DNA of 64,000 nt from Bacillus mesophilus (GCF_011008845.1 NZ_JAAIWM010000004.1:186001-250000); one strand, 5' to 3'; positions 36,765 to 46,407 are shown, counted from the stretch's first letter. The notes: generated by a model from the sequence alone, not told the origin. Translations and numbers: made by a program.

Positions 36765-37928
36765 ATGGAAGTCTTTGATTTTTTTCTCCCAACAAAAATA
36801 AAGTTAGGGACAGGATTATTTTCAAAAGCTGGTCAATTTGTAAAGGAAACAGTTACTGGAAATAAAATCTTACTTGTAACTGATCCAGGAATTGAGCAAC
36901 TCGGAATCGTGGATACCCTCCTATCATCACTTGAAAATGAGGACTTTCAAACCAAAGTATTTAATGGAGTTAGACCTAATCCTAAAGATACCGACTGCAT
37001 GAACGGTGCTGAAGTGGCAAGACAATTTGAAGCGGATGTAATTCTAGCAATTGGTGGTGGCTCTGTTATTGATTCAGCAAAGGCAATTGCTATTTTGCAG
37101 GTTTTAGGGGGAAAACCACAAGACTATGCTGGTCGAAACAAGGTACCAACAGGTGTTACACCACTTGTTGTGATCCCAACTACAGCTGGTACTGGAGCCG
37201 AGGTGACTCGTTCTTCTGTTATAACCGATACTACTCAAAAAACGAAGTTCACGATTAAAGATGTACATATAGCACCGGTACTTGCTATTGTGGATCCTGA
37301 ATTAACTTACAAGCTTCCCAAATCGTTGACTGCATCAACAGGAATGGATGCTCTTGTCCATGCAATTGAGGCATTTACATGTAAGCTTTCTAATCCAATT
37401 GCAGATGGTCTTGCTCTACAAGCTATGAAACATATCTATCCTCATCTAAGAACGGCCGTTCACGAAGGTACAAACAAAGAAGCAAGATATCAAGTTATGA
37501 TAGGTTCTACCATTGCAGGTATGGCTTTTTCTCATGCAGATGTAGCATCGGTACATTGTATGGCTGAAGCGATTGGAGGGTTATATGATACTCCTCATGG
37601 AGTTGCAAATTCCATGTTTCTACCCTATATTGTTGAATTTAATGCAGAGGCTGACATTACCAAACATGCTATGATTGCGAGAACGATTGGTATTTCTTCA
37701 GAGAAGGATACGGACGAGGAAGCAACAGCGAAATTAGTAATTGAAATGAAGCAATTAGCACAGGACCTTTCAATCCCGACTTTCAGTAGTTTACCTGAGG
37801 TGAAAGAGGAAGATTTTGAGTATTTAGCACAGTCTTCATTCCTAAATGGCTCTACTCCAAGTAATGCAAGAGAGATTACAACAGAAGATTATTTGGAGCT
37901 ATTTAAAAAAGCCTATAAAAATGAGTAA
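36765..37928 (+). CDS. Iron-containing alcohol dehydrogenase
   Basis: The 387-residue enzyme belongs to the group III metal-dependent alcohol dehydrogenases. It has the NAD-binding GGGSVIDSAKAIA, TTAGTGAEVTRSSVI, and the metal-site segments MDALVHAIEAF, FSHADVASVHCMAEAIGG and DTPHGVANSMFLP with the expected aspartate and histidines. GGAGG precedes the ATG. It stands alone, divergent from the dipeptidase pair and followed by a strong terminator. Substrate alcohol or aldehyde cannot be told. Confidence 0.92.
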   Translation: MEVFDFFLPTKIKLGTGLFSKAGQFVKETVTGNKILLVTDPGIEQLGIVDTLLSSLENEDFQTKVFNGVRPNPKDTDCMNGAEVARQFEADVILAIGGGSVIDSAKAIAILQVLGGKPQDYAGRNKVPTGVTPLVVIPTTAGTGAEVTRSSVITDTTQKTKFTIKDVHIAPVLAIVDPELTYKLPKSLTASTGMDALVHAIEAFTCKLSNPIADGLALQAMKHIYPHLRTAVHEGTNKEARYQVMIGSTIAGMAFSHADVASVHCMAEAIGGLYDTPHGVANSMFLPYIVEFNAEADITKHAMIARTIGISSEKDTDEEATAKLVIEMKQLAQDLSIPTFSSLPEVKEEDFEYLAQSSFLNGSTPSNAREITTEDYLELFKKAYKNE

Positions 37929-37951
37929 AAGCGGGATTCCCCGCTTTTTTT
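37927..37951 (+). terminator. Rho-independent terminator after the alcohol dehydrogenase
   Basis: AAAAGCGGG and CCCGCTTTT form a tight stem with a 4-nt loop followed by T7, overlapping the last base pairs of the stop region. It also ends the convergent MFS gene. Confidence 0.9.
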
Positions 37952-37952
37952 G

Positions 37953-39197
37953 TTATCCTTGAACCGGAACTGACTCTTCGCTAAAAAATTGCTTTCGTGA
38001 CGGTAAATGCACGATATAGGCTAAAAGAAGACCACTACTTAATACAAGTATAGAAGAAATAATAATACTGTATCTCAACGGAATCAATTCCCCAGTAAAC
38101 CCTATTAATAAAATAAAGATGATCTGAAACACACTAACAATCACACCATAAACACTAGAGATTCGCCCCATCATTTCAACAGGGACATTATTTTGGTAGA
38201 AAGTCGTAAAACCAGTGTTTGAAAAGGCATTAAAGAACCCAAGAATGATAAATCCGAATGCAACTGATAAAAACGAAAAGGACAAGGCATAAATGACATA
38301 ACCTAAGGCCACAAGCAAGAAACCAGAACTGATTAATAGTTGAATAGACATTCGTTTTGCTAGAATAGAAACCGCAAATGCGCCTAAGATAGAACCAACC
38401 CCAGTAATACTAATGAGTAAACCAAACTGTGTTTCTGATAAACCCAGAACCTTTTGTGTAAAAACAACCTCTTGTGCATCCATTCCAAGCGTGACTAACA
38501 TGAAAAATTGAGCAAGGAAATATACAAAAATGACATATGTATGTTGGCGACTAAACTGAATGACGTAACCCCAGTCATTGAAGAGATCTTTTATCGTAAT
38601 ATTCTTTCGAGAATGTGCTTCTTTATCTATATTCGGAAGAAACAAAAGTACAACCGCTGAGATCATAAACGAAAGTGCATTCAACCATATAGCAATCTCA
38701 ATGGAAGTTGTTATGATTAACACCCCTGCGATTGCCGGGCCAATCAAAAATGCACCGGAAGTGAAAATACTTCTAAATGAATTAAACTGTTTACGATGTT
38801 CCTTTGGAATAACACTAGTAATATAGGTCATAGAGGTTGGCTCAAAAAAAGATTTTGCGATTGATAGGAAAAACAAACACATATACAATAACCACAAGGA
38901 TGAAATAAAAGGTAAAAATATAATAATAGCTGCTCTAATTAAGTCTGTAACAATCATTAAAGAACGTTTGTTCATTCGATCTATGAAACTACCAGACCAG
39001 AACTTTGTAAGAATACCTGCTAGCGGGCTCATAATCCATAAGCCGGCAACTGCAGCCGGGGAACCTGTTAAACGTAAAACTAGAATATTTATAGCTACCA
39101 AATAAATAAAATCTCCTAGTGTTGAAATGCCTACTCCAGCTAGAAGAAGATTACTTGTTTTCTTTGTATGTAAGGTACCTTTTTCAATCATATACAT
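37953..39197 (-). CDS. MFS transporter
   Basis: The 414-residue protein has 12 predicted membrane helices in two halves, with the MFS motif-A-like SGSFIDRMNKRSLMIVTDL between helices 2 and 3. This pattern is usual in the MFS_3/macrolide-type efflux group. The frame is open to an ATG at 39227, but that codon lies inside a terminator hairpin; AAGGATG stands 8 nt before the ATG at 39197, so MYMIEKG is the likely N-terminus. Substrate unknown. Confidence 0.86.
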   Translation of the reverse strand: MYMIEKGTLHTKKTSNLLLAGVGISTLGDFIYLVAINILVLRLTGSPAAVAGLWIMSPLAGILTKFWSGSFIDRMNKRSLMIVTDLIRAAIIIFLPFISSLWLLYMCLFFLSIAKSFFEPTSMTYITSVIPKEHRKQFNSFRSIFTSGAFLIGPAIAGVLIITTSIEIAIWLNALSFMISAVVLLFLPNIDKEAHSRKNITIKDLFNDWGYVIQFSRQHTYVIFVYFLAQFFMLVTLGMDAQEVVFTQKVLGLSETQFGLLISITGVGSILGAFAVSILAKRMSIQLLISSGFLLVALGYVIYALSFSFLSVAFGFIILGFFNAFSNTGFTTFYQNNVPVEMMGRISSVYGVIVSVFQIIFILLIGFTGELIPLRYSIIISSILVLSSGLLLAYIVHLPSRKQFFSEESVPVQG

Positions 39198-39209
39198 ATA
39201 CACATCCTT

Positions 39210-39237
39210 AAAAAGCGAGGATGTCATACATCCTCGC
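39210..39237 (-). terminator. Terminator between the second S9 peptidase and the MFS gene
   Basis: GCGAGGATG and CATCCTCGC form a perfect 9-bp stem with a 5-nt loop followed by TTTTT on the minus strand. It ends 8 bp after the S9 stop and just before the MFS ribosome binding site. Confidence 0.88.
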
Positions 39238-39245
39238 CATTTTCG

Positions 39246-41030
39246 TTAAAGATATTTTTGAAGGAAACTAACCATTAAACTATAAACTTTCAATGCATTC
39301 TCTGTTTTAGAGAAGCCATGACCTTCATCTTCTAGTACTAAATACTCAACATCTTGCCCTCGTTCTTTCATCGCTTCAACAATTACATCTGATTCCACCT
39401 TTACTACTCTCGGGTCATTAGATCCCTGGATTACAAGCATTGGCTTCGTCATTTGATCAATGTAAGTCATCGGTGAATCTTCAATCAACTTTTCGCGATC
39501 TTCTACAGGATCTCCAATTAACTCACGATCTGCTGCCTTCCAATGCTCAGGGGCTGTTTCAATTGTTGTAAATAAATTACTAGGTCCAAAAATATCTACG
39601 AACGCTTTGAAGAGATCAGCATGTCGACCATGAAGAAGTAATGTCATATACCCTCCATAGCTGCCACCAATGCAGAACCATTGATCAGCACTTGACTTAC
39701 CTTGTTGATTCAACCATTCCATACCCGCGACGATATCAAGACGAGGTCCACCACCCCAGTCCTTATTTACGAGTTTTACAAAGGTTTCACCGTACCCAGT
39801 GCTGCCCCGGAAATTAGGTGAGAAGACTCGGAAACCTTGTGTAGTAAGGTATTGGAACAATGGACTAAATGTTTTTCGAACTGCCCATTGCGGCCCTCCA
39901 TGTGGCCATAAAATTGTGTGACCATTGTCAATCTCTTTTGGTGGAGCAAAGTATAGTGACTCAATTTCCATTCCGTCAAAGCTTGGATATGTTAATACTT
40001 CTGGTTCTGCAAGTTCCTCTTGCCTAACCCCAATAATTTGATGCTCAGTAAGCTGTTCCCATTGAGTAAGATCATAACTGCGGAATAGATTGGCTGGTTT
40101 GGTTGTTGAGCGGCCTAATGCAAATATAGTCCCTTTCTTCCCAATAACAAGTTTATCAACCATATCAAATGGTTTTGCTACTACCTGTTGAGTTGAATTC
40201 GATAAATCATATGAATACAAATGATCCTCAACACCACGCTGTGCAACAAAGTAAACCTTATTCTTCGTACGATCTAGGGTAAGCTTAGATAATTCATGGC
40301 CTTCTAATTCAAAAAGCTTTTTAAAAGTACGAGTACTAATCTCAAAGCTTGCTATATAAGAAAATTCACTTCCGTAGTTTGTCAGTACTAACAAAGTATC
40401 TTCATCTATGTATTCTACCTCTCTCACACGATGAGGAGTTTCTTGAGAAGGCGTAATCGCAATAGACTCGTTATTAGAAAATACAAAGCCAAACGAACTT
40501 GTATTTCCGACTTCCTTTGAATAAGCAAACGAAGATTCATTGGGGCTTACTGCATATAAATAACTTGGTCCACCCTCTCCTTGGATAAGGATTTCATTTT
40601 CGCCATTTTCTAAATTTAGTCGGCGAATGGATAAGAAATTCGGATTATCAACACTTGTTACGTAATAAAGAGTGTTTCCGTCTTTAGAGAGATCACCATA
40701 ATAAAACTTTTCACCATCTGCGTGTAAAAGTGGTGCTGCCTCCCCACCAGAAGGTTGTAATGCGTAAATGTGATAGTTTTCATCACCATCATGATCATAA
40801 CCCGTTAAAAGAAGATTCTTTTTTGAGTTATATTTTACAAAAGAATTCATTTGATTAGCCGTTGTTAGCTGATAAGGATACCGTTTTTCTAGATTCATTG
40901 CCCATACATTATAGTACCCATTTAAATTAGTAGAATAGATTAACTCTTCTTCTGAGCTATGTACATCGAAATCAACTATATTAATTGTTCGAAAAAAGCT
41001 TTCAATACCTGTTTTGGGAAATGTAATCAT
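39246..41030 (-). CDS. S9 family peptidase, paralogue of the 15131 gene
   Basis: The 594-residue serine peptidase shares domain layout with 15131-16918: a beta-propeller at about 1-340 and an alpha/beta-hydrolase domain with S457 in GGSYGGY, D539 in GSNDPRV and H571 in DEGHGFS. By hand count the final 138 residues have 87 identities with the paralogue and no gaps. AGGAG lies upstream of the ATG. It is followed by its own terminator, and its neighbours (MFS, CHR transporter) do not hint at a substrate. Both copies look intact and cytoplasmic. Confidence 0.92.
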   Translation of the reverse strand: MITFPKTGIESFFRTINIVDFDVHSSEEELIYSTNLNGYYNVWAMNLEKRYPYQLTTANQMNSFVKYNSKKNLLLTGYDHDGDENYHIYALQPSGGEAAPLLHADGEKFYYGDLSKDGNTLYYVTSVDNPNFLSIRRLNLENGENEILIQGEGGPSYLYAVSPNESSFAYSKEVGNTSSFGFVFSNNESIAITPSQETPHRVREVEYIDEDTLLVLTNYGSEFSYIASFEISTRTFKKLFELEGHELSKLTLDRTKNKVYFVAQRGVEDHLYSYDLSNSTQQVVAKPFDMVDKLVIGKKGTIFALGRSTTKPANLFRSYDLTQWEQLTEHQIIGVRQEELAEPEVLTYPSFDGMEIESLYFAPPKEIDNGHTILWPHGGPQWAVRKTFSPLFQYLTTQGFRVFSPNFRGSTGYGETFVKLVNKDWGGGPRLDIVAGMEWLNQQGKSSADQWFCIGGSYGGYMTLLLHGRHADLFKAFVDIFGPSNLFTTIETAPEHWKAADRELIGDPVEDREKLIEDSPMTYIDQMTKPMLVIQGSNDPRVVKVESDVIVEAMKERGQDVEYLVLEDEGHGFSKTENALKVYSLMVSFLQKYL

Positions 41031-41130
41031 AAGTTGGTCTCCTTTTTATTCTATTTCTCTTACTATTTTACCAATTACAACCTCTGATTTGAAGGAATAT
41101 ATGTTGCTATTTAAAGTTATCTTTGAAAAT

Positions 41131-41155
41131 GGATCAGACTGTTTAAGTCTGATCC
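41131..41155 (-). terminator. Hairpin terminator after the CHR pair
   Basis: GGATCAGACT and AGTCTGATCC form a perfect 10-bp stem around GTTTA, 10 bp after the second CHR stop. The trailing T stretch on the minus strand (ATTTTC) is short. Confidence 0.7.
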
Positions 41156-41164
41156 TCAAGTGAT

Positions 41165-41695
41165 CTATTGTAGAAAGATGCCACCATAAACTAGTGCTCC
41201 TACTATTACATAGGCAGGATGCACTTTCCACTTTTCCAATAAGAGAAAACCTACCACAATTAAAATAATTGTTTGCATCAGACCAGCATCTACGTATGAT
41301 GTAGAGAAAAAGCTATAAGTCATCACACCTAGCAAAACAGCAATGGTAGGACGTACATAGTTTGTCATTCTTTTTACCTTAGGTGAATCTTTAAACTTGT
41401 AGAGAATACTAAGTAATATAATCATTAAAATTAGAGAAGGTGCAACAGTAGCGAATACCCCTACAATTGCTCCAGGAATTCCACCTTGTTGATAACCAAT
41501 ATAACCAGCCATCTTCGTAGCAATGGGGCCAGGCAGCGCATTTCCTAAAGCGAGTACTTCACTAAATTCAGACACCGTCATCCATTCATAACGATCAACT
41601 ACTTCATTTTCAACAAGTGGAATGGATGCAGGTCCTCCACCATAGCCAACTATTCCTGGGATAAAGAAAGCTAAAAATATATGCCATAGGATCAT
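41165..41695 (-). CDS. Chromate transporter, short-chain CHR half (downstream gene)
   Basis: The 176-residue protein is one CHR domain with about six membrane segments. It has the family signature GYGGGPASIPLVENEVV near the N-terminus and ALGNALPGPIATKMAGYIGY at about 48-67. Single-domain CHR proteins occur as gene pairs that together form a chromate efflux pump, as in the ywrA/ywrB pair of B. subtilis. It overlaps the upstream half by 4 bp, which supports assembly as a heterodimer. Confidence 0.92.
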   Translation of the reverse strand: MILWHIFLAFFIPGIVGYGGGPASIPLVENEVVDRYEWMTVSEFSEVLALGNALPGPIATKMAGYIGYQQGGIPGAIVGVFATVAPSLILMIILLSILYKFKDSPKVKRMTNYVRPTIAVLLGVMTYSFFSTSYVDAGLMQTIILIVVGFLLLEKWKVHPAYVIVGALVYGGIFLQ

Positions 41696-42267
41696 AAACC
41701 AACACCTCTTTCAACCGGCTGCTGAACATCAGGAGCCTTATCCTTCTTCAATAATGCATAAGCTAATAAACTACCAATTAATAGTGCTGGGTGTACATTT
41801 AATAATTCTATTAATACAATACTTGCAACTACGATAATCAAGGCATACATCCAACCGAGGGTATCCTTTGATTTCTTAAAGAAATCCCAAGTTAAACTAG
41901 CTAACATTACACCAACAATCGGGACAACCGCCTTAGACATCCCACTTACCCAAGGAAGATCCTTATAGGTTGCTAGGAATGTTAATAAGATAATCATTAA
42001 AACTATTGTTGGAACAATGGTTGCTAGAACGGCGTTAATCATACCGAGTACTCCAGCAACACGATACCCAATATAACCAGCCATCTTCGTAGCTATAGGT
42101 CCAGGCAACGTATTCCCTAAAGCCAATACATCTGCGAATTCATCATCATTCATCCATTTATATTTATCAACTACCTCTTTATGAACAAGTGGAATGGATG
42201 CAGGTCCTCCACCATAGCCGAGCATTCCGACTCGAAAAAATGCTAAAAACAGCTGAATATGTTTCAA
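41692..42267 (-). CDS. Chromate transporter, short-chain CHR half (upstream gene)
   Basis: The 191-residue CHR domain protein starts with TTG (AAAAGGG about 10 nt upstream). It carries GYGGGPASIPLVHKEVV and ALGNTLPGPIATKMAGYIGY, nearly identical to its partner's motifs, with about six membrane segments. It is the first gene of the pair and is divergent from an Lrp-type regulator, the same gene set as ywrABC in B. subtilis. It likely exports chromate or a related oxyanion together with the downstream half. Confidence 0.92.
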   Translation of the reverse strand: MKHIQLFLAFFRVGMLGYGGGPASIPLVHKEVVDKYKWMNDDEFADVLALGNTLPGPIATKMAGYIGYRVAGVLGMINAVLATIVPTIVLMIILLTFLATYKDLPWVSGMSKAVVPIVGVMLASLTWDFFKKSKDTLGWMYALIIVVASIVLIELLNVHPALLIGSLLAYALLKKDKAPDVQQPVERGVGL

Positions 42268-42432
42268 ATTTATCAGTCCCTTTTCTAATTATTCACTGAT
42301 ACATTCTTACACCTTTTAAAAACCAACTTAGTAGTTTAAAAGGTTGTATGTATGTATTTTGAATCACATAATATTAATCTTAACAAAAAAACACATAATT
42401 TCATATGGAAAGTTTATTTATCGTTTTAACTA

Positions 42433-42473
42433 ACAAACGAAAGATATGATACAATTTATACGTACAAACGAAA
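42433..42473. promoter_or_regulatory. Direct repeats, candidate Lrp-type operator
   Basis: ACAAACGAAA occurs at 42433-42442 and again at 42464-42473, a 31-bp period close to three helical turns. It lies in the divergent region between the CHR pair and the Lrp-type gene. Lrp proteins often bind phased repeats. Confidence 0.45.
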
Positions 42474-42533
42474 CTCATTCCTATGGATATTGATATAAAG
42501 AAACGTCTACTATAACCTCAAAAGTGGTGAATA

Positions 42534-42986
42534 ATGATGAAGTTAGATGAAATTGACCGTAGAATTCTCCAATTACTTACCGAGAATGCAAGAATGTCAT
42601 ATGTGGATATTGGTAAGGAGTTAAATCTGTCTAGAGTATCGATTAGAGAGAGAGTCAATCAGCTAATTGAAGGTGGAGTTATTGAAAAGTTCTCAGCTGT
42701 CATTAACTCTGAGAAAATGGGAAAAAGTGTTTCTGCTTTTTTCGAAGTTGATTGCGAACCTAGTTTTTTAGTTGAGGTTGCACAGACGCTTGTAGATAAC
42801 CCAGCGGTGGCAAGCTGCTACCAAATGACTGGTCCTAGTACCCTTCATATGCATGTGTTAGTGGAGGATTTCTCTAGACTTGAACACTTTATTAATAAAG
42901 AATTGTATAGCCTACAAGGGATCACAAGGGTAGAAAGTCATATTCTTTTAAGGCGTTTTAAAAGTCGAACAGGTTTAAAATTATAA
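42534..42986 (+). CDS. Lrp/AsnC family regulator of the CHR pair (YwrC-like)
   Basis: The 150-residue protein has an AsnC helix-turn-helix (LDEIDRRILQLLTENARMSYVDIGKELNLSRVSIRERV spread over about 3-41) and a C-terminal RAM domain (about 66-145). GTGGTGA precedes tandem ATG codons. It is divergent from the split chromate transporter; in B. subtilis the equivalent regulator (YwrC/ChrS) controls the ywrAB transporter. It is not closely similar to the Lrp-type protein at 11254. Confidence 0.88.
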   Translation: MMKLDEIDRRILQLLTENARMSYVDIGKELNLSRVSIRERVNQLIEGGVIEKFSAVINSEKMGKSVSAFFEVDCEPSFLVEVAQTLVDNPAVASCYQMTGPSTLHMHVLVEDFSRLEHFINKELYSLQGITRVESHILLRRFKSRTGLKL

Positions 42987-43005
42987 CAAATTCTCTACTT
43001 AGGGA

Positions 43006-43052
43006 AAAAAATAAACAGGACTAACGTATAATTAGTCCTGTTTATTTTTTTC
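43006..43052. terminator. Bidirectional terminator between the Lrp-type gene and trhO
   Basis: AAAAAATAAACAGGACTAA pairs exactly with its complement around a 7-nt loop, ending in T7 on the plus strand and T6 on the minus strand. It serves both convergent genes. Confidence 0.92.
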
Positions 43053-43065
43053 CACTATCGCGTGT

Positions 43066-44019
43066 CTAACTCCCTAAATTAAGAGCAGAAAGTTTCTCTC
43101 TAACTTGCTCTTCTGTTAAAGCATGTTCTGCTACATATCGATTTCTTGGATGTACTTGACATTCATGTGTACATCCTCGTAAATATTTATGTTCACTCTC
43201 TTCCGAGCAAATTATTTTTTTGTTACATTCAGGATTTCCGCAGTTAACATAGCGTTCACAAGGCTCTCCTGTAAAGTGATCTCTTCCAACAATTATATGT
43301 TCAGTTTGATTAATTGGGACACTGATCCGCTCATCAAACACATAGCATTGTCCATCCCATAGCTTGCCTTGAACTTCAGAATCTTTTCCATAAGTTACAA
43401 TTCCGCCATGTAACTGTGCTACATCCTCAAATCCCTCTTTTAATAACCAACCTGAAAACTTTTCGCACCTTATGCCTCCAGTACAATAAGTAACAATTTT
43501 CTTACCTTCAAGCATCTCTCTATTTTGATCAATCCAATCGGGAAGGTCACGAAAGTTTCTTATCTCTGGTTTTACTGCACCCCTAAAATGTCCTAAATCG
43601 TATTCATAATCATTTCTTGCATCTAATACGAGAGTATCAGGGTCTTGTATTGCCTCATAAAATTGTGTTGGGTTTAAATACTTACCAGTCTTTTTAGTTG
43701 GATCTATATCATCATTTAAGCGAAGTGTAACGAGCTCGTCACGTGCCCTAACATGCATCTTTTTAAAAGCATGCGAATCCGCTAGATCCACCTTAAACAC
43801 TATATCTGTAAAGCGCGGGTCTTCTTTCATTGCCTTCATGTATAGATCAGTTTGTTCAATCGTTCCTGATACTGTACCGTTTATACCTTCACTTGCTACT
43901 AGAATTCTTCCTTTAAGGCCTAGCTCATTACAGAAGCTTAAGTGTTCATCAGCAAATTCCTCAGGATTTTCAATTGGGACGTACATATAATAAAGCAATA
44001 CTCTATAATTATTGACCAT
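43066..44019 (-). CDS. trhO: tRNA uridine-34 hydroxylase (rhodanese family, TrhO/UPF0176)
   Basis: The 317-residue protein has an N-terminal acylphosphatase-like domain (about 1-100), a rhodanese domain (about 120-220) with [18 protein letters not shown] and the active cysteine in [14 protein letters not shown], and a C-terminal cysteine-rich zinc-like region ([17 protein letters not shown]). This is the UPF0176/TrhO layout, enzymes that form 5-hydroxyuridine at tRNA position 34. A GTG at 44028 overlaps the AAAGGTGG site, so the ATG at 44019 is used. Confidence 0.92.
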   Translation of the reverse strand: MVNNYRVLLYYMYVPIENPEEFADEHLSFCNELGLKGRILVASEGINGTVSGTIEQTDLYMKAMKEDPRFTDIVFKVDLADSHAFKKMHVRARDELVTLRLNDDIDPTKKTGKYLNPTQFYEAIQDPDTLVLDARNDYEYDLGHFRGAVKPEIRNFRDLPDWIDQNREMLEGKKIVTYCTGGIRCEKFSGWLLKEGFEDVAQLHGGIVTYGKDSEVQGKLWDGQCYVFDERISVPINQTEHIIVGRDHFTGEPCERYVNCGNPECNKKIICSEESEHKYLRGCTHECQVHPRNRYVAEHALTEEQVREKLSALNLGS

Positions 44020-44184
44020 TTTTACCACCTTTTATGATTACATATAATCTTGTTTAATTAATCTATTATAACCTTATGTGTTCGTATTTATAGGAATATT
44101 AGACAGTAAAAGTTGTTGCTATAAATAGCTAGTCTTTGGAACCAAATACTTAATAATGATAAAAGAATATAGACAGGCTAATAA

Positions 44185-44766
44185 TTATTCTGAGATTTCA
44201 TCAAGTGTTTTCTCAAAACTTGGTGCAAAGTGGCTAAGAAAATACTCTACTTCAGGCATGTCTAATTCTGATATTTTTTCTTCTATTTGAGTTTTAGCTA
44301 CTGTGAATTCTCGGTTTCCTGCCGTTAGTTCAGTCAAACACTTGAGGTATGCATCTAATAAGTCTGCTGCTTTAATAAACCTTGATAATTCTACCTCTTG
44401 TTTTTCGTCAATTACGCTTTTGTATACATGCTTTAATGCTTCCGGGGCTTGATTTACCAATCTTTCAGCAGCTAATTTTTCAATATCTCTAAAATTCTTT
44501 AGGATATCTCGGTTGTGGTGCTTAACTGGAGTCGGTATATCACCAGTAAATACTTCGGTAACATCGTGAAATAGAGATAAAGTAACTGCTCTTTCTGTAT
44601 TAATATTTTTATGAAAAACCTCATTTGCGATCGAGCATAGAGAATGAGTTATAAGAGAAACATTAAAGGAATGTTCAGCAACGTTTTCTTTCATAATATT
44701 TCTCATCAGACTCCATCTGTCAATGTACCTTAATCGATATAAATTTGCTAATAAATGACTTTCCAT
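44185..44766 (-). CDS. HD-domain 5'-deoxynucleotidase (YfbR-like)
   Basis: The 193-residue HD hydrolase shows RWSLMRNIMKENVAEHSF (first histidine) and SLFHDVTEVFTGDIPTPVK (HD pair), as in Escherichia coli YfbR, which dephosphorylates deoxyribonucleoside 5'-monophosphates. Length agrees with the family (about 200). AAGGAAG precedes the ATG. It is monocistronic between trhO and an MFS gene; no specific context supports its role. Confidence 0.88.
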   Translation of the reverse strand: MESHLLANLYRLRYIDRWSLMRNIMKENVAEHSFNVSLITHSLCSIANEVFHKNINTERAVTLSLFHDVTEVFTGDIPTPVKHHNRDILKNFRDIEKLAAERLVNQAPEALKHVYKSVIDEKQEVELSRFIKAADLLDAYLKCLTELTAGNREFTVAKTQIEEKISELDMPEVEYFLSHFAPSFEKTLDEISE

Positions 44767-44880
44767 ATTACACTTCCTTTAAAAAGAAACACTTGATAAA
44801 GTGTATAACAACTACTTAAAAAAAGGCAAGCAACTACTTCTATAGCTCGAATTAGAAATTTGCGCGAAGATACTCCATTG

Positions 44881-46242
44881 CTATACCTTTTTGGTTTTTA
44901 AGTAATAATGCCCAAAGGTCAATGCGGAAGTCAGCAAAAGAACAGTTAAGCCACCATAAATATTAAAATAAGTTACTTTTGCAGTGAATCCGTTTTGCAA
45001 AGTTAAAGCTATACCTGTAAGTGTAACACCAAATGCCCCGCCAAAAAATTGAATGAGCTGAATCATCCCCATTCCAGCTCCAATTTCTTCATAGGATAAA
45101 ATTCGTGTAACCTCGTTTGAAATGCTCGATGTAAGTGCAGAAAACCCTATACTTGTAAACATGTAGATGAAAAGTATTGAATATGGTGAAGCAGCTGTTA
45201 ACCATGCGAACAAGATGGTTGAAATCAATAAGCATACTTGCCCGAAGAAGATGACTGGCGCATTACCAAAGTGATCAATAAAACGGCCTATAAACTGAGC
45301 AGCGATTGCTGAAAGGATTGCTCCTGGAAAAATGATTAGACCTACCTCAGCGGGATTTCGACTAAAAATCTCTGTTAATATAATCGGCATTAAGAACAAA
45401 ATTGCAAAATGAGTAACAAAAGCGATAAATCCAATAAATAATAGCTTACTAAATTGCCTGTTTTTAAATAATGAAGGTTGAACAAATGGCACTTCTACAG
45501 TGTTTATACGCCACCACATAAGAACTAGAATAGAGATACACCCAAATAAAATAGGAAGTGAAAATGTAGTTAAAAAAAGCAATAAGGCTGTTACACCTAA
45601 ACCAGTAAGTAGTCCTCCAAGTGTATCAAATTTAACAGGTTTTACTGGTTCATTGGGCAAAAGTTTAAGAAATATGGGTATTAACAGAATAACAATTCCT
45701 GTGACCGCAAATAAATAATTCCAGCCTAGATATTGAGTAATTGCTCCTCCAAGTACTGGGCCTAAGCCAAATCCAAGTGAAGCGGCTGAGGCAATATAAG
45801 CCATTGCTTTTCCTCTTCTTGAAACTGGTATATATCTACCTGCTAACACCATAGCTAACCCTGGTACAGCTCCTGCTCCAGCGGCTTGTAAAACACGTGC
45901 TAACAAAAGTATAAAAAAATGTTGCGAGAAAAAACCGATTATTGAAGCAGCTCCTAAAACAGATAAACCAATGATTAATAATTTGGAGATTGGAATAAAG
46001 TCTGATAATCGACTATATGTCAGTGTGGAGATAGCAAAAACAATGGAATAACCCGATACAATCCATGAGGCCGTTGATGAAGTTAAGGTAAGGTCTGCTA
46101 GTACGGATGGTAGGGCAACATTAAACATGGTCGTATTCATTACAACCAACCAGACTGTAAAACTCCATAACAGAATAACCTTGTTTTCTTGTAACACTTC
46201 GGATTGATCATGACCCGGAGCGGAAATGGATATCGATGACAT
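44881..46242 (-). CDS. MFS drug/tetracycline-type efflux transporter
   Basis: The 453-residue membrane protein has about 14 hydrophobic segments. It matches the DHA2-type exporters related to Tet(K)/Tet(L): MNTTMFNVALPSVLADL, WIVSGYSIVFAISTLTYSRLSDF, LLARVLQAAGAGAVPGLAMVLAGRYIP is the matching helix-4/5 region (motif C area). AGGTGGG precedes the ATG. No regulator lies beside it. Drug efflux is inferred from family only; a resistance phenotype should not be assumed. Confidence 0.85.
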   Translation of the reverse strand: MSSISISAPGHDQSEVLQENKVILLWSFTVWLVVMNTTMFNVALPSVLADLTLTSSTASWIVSGYSIVFAISTLTYSRLSDFIPISKLLIIGLSVLGAASIIGFFSQHFFILLLARVLQAAGAGAVPGLAMVLAGRYIPVSRRGKAMAYIASAASLGFGLGPVLGGAITQYLGWNYLFAVTGIVILLIPIFLKLLPNEPVKPVKFDTLGGLLTGLGVTALLLFLTTFSLPILFGCISILVLMWWRINTVEVPFVQPSLFKNRQFSKLLFIGFIAFVTHFAILFLMPIILTEIFSRNPAEVGLIIFPGAILSAIAAQFIGRFIDHFGNAPVIFFGQVCLLISTILFAWLTAASPYSILFIYMFTSIGFSALTSSISNEVTRILSYEEIGAGMGMIQLIQFFGGAFGVTLTGIALTLQNGFTAKVTYFNIYGGLTVLLLTSALTFGHYYLKTKKV

Positions 46243-46407
46243 TTAAAACCCACCTATTAAGATAAAATAATTTCTACCTATAATCATAAAGAGTTTTATT
46301 AAAATAAGAAAGGAAATTGTTTCGTTAATCGAAGTTTCATATTTTGTGTTTACTCTTCTAACAATTTAATAAAAGGCTCCCTTTAAAAACGGGATCTACG
46401 TCTCAGA

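Noticed and set aside
44881-46242. Tetracycline resistance gene
   Set aside because: Similarity is to the general Tet(K)/Tet(L)-like exporter layout. There is no regulatory leader peptide or other tet feature, so a resistance label would be unsupported.
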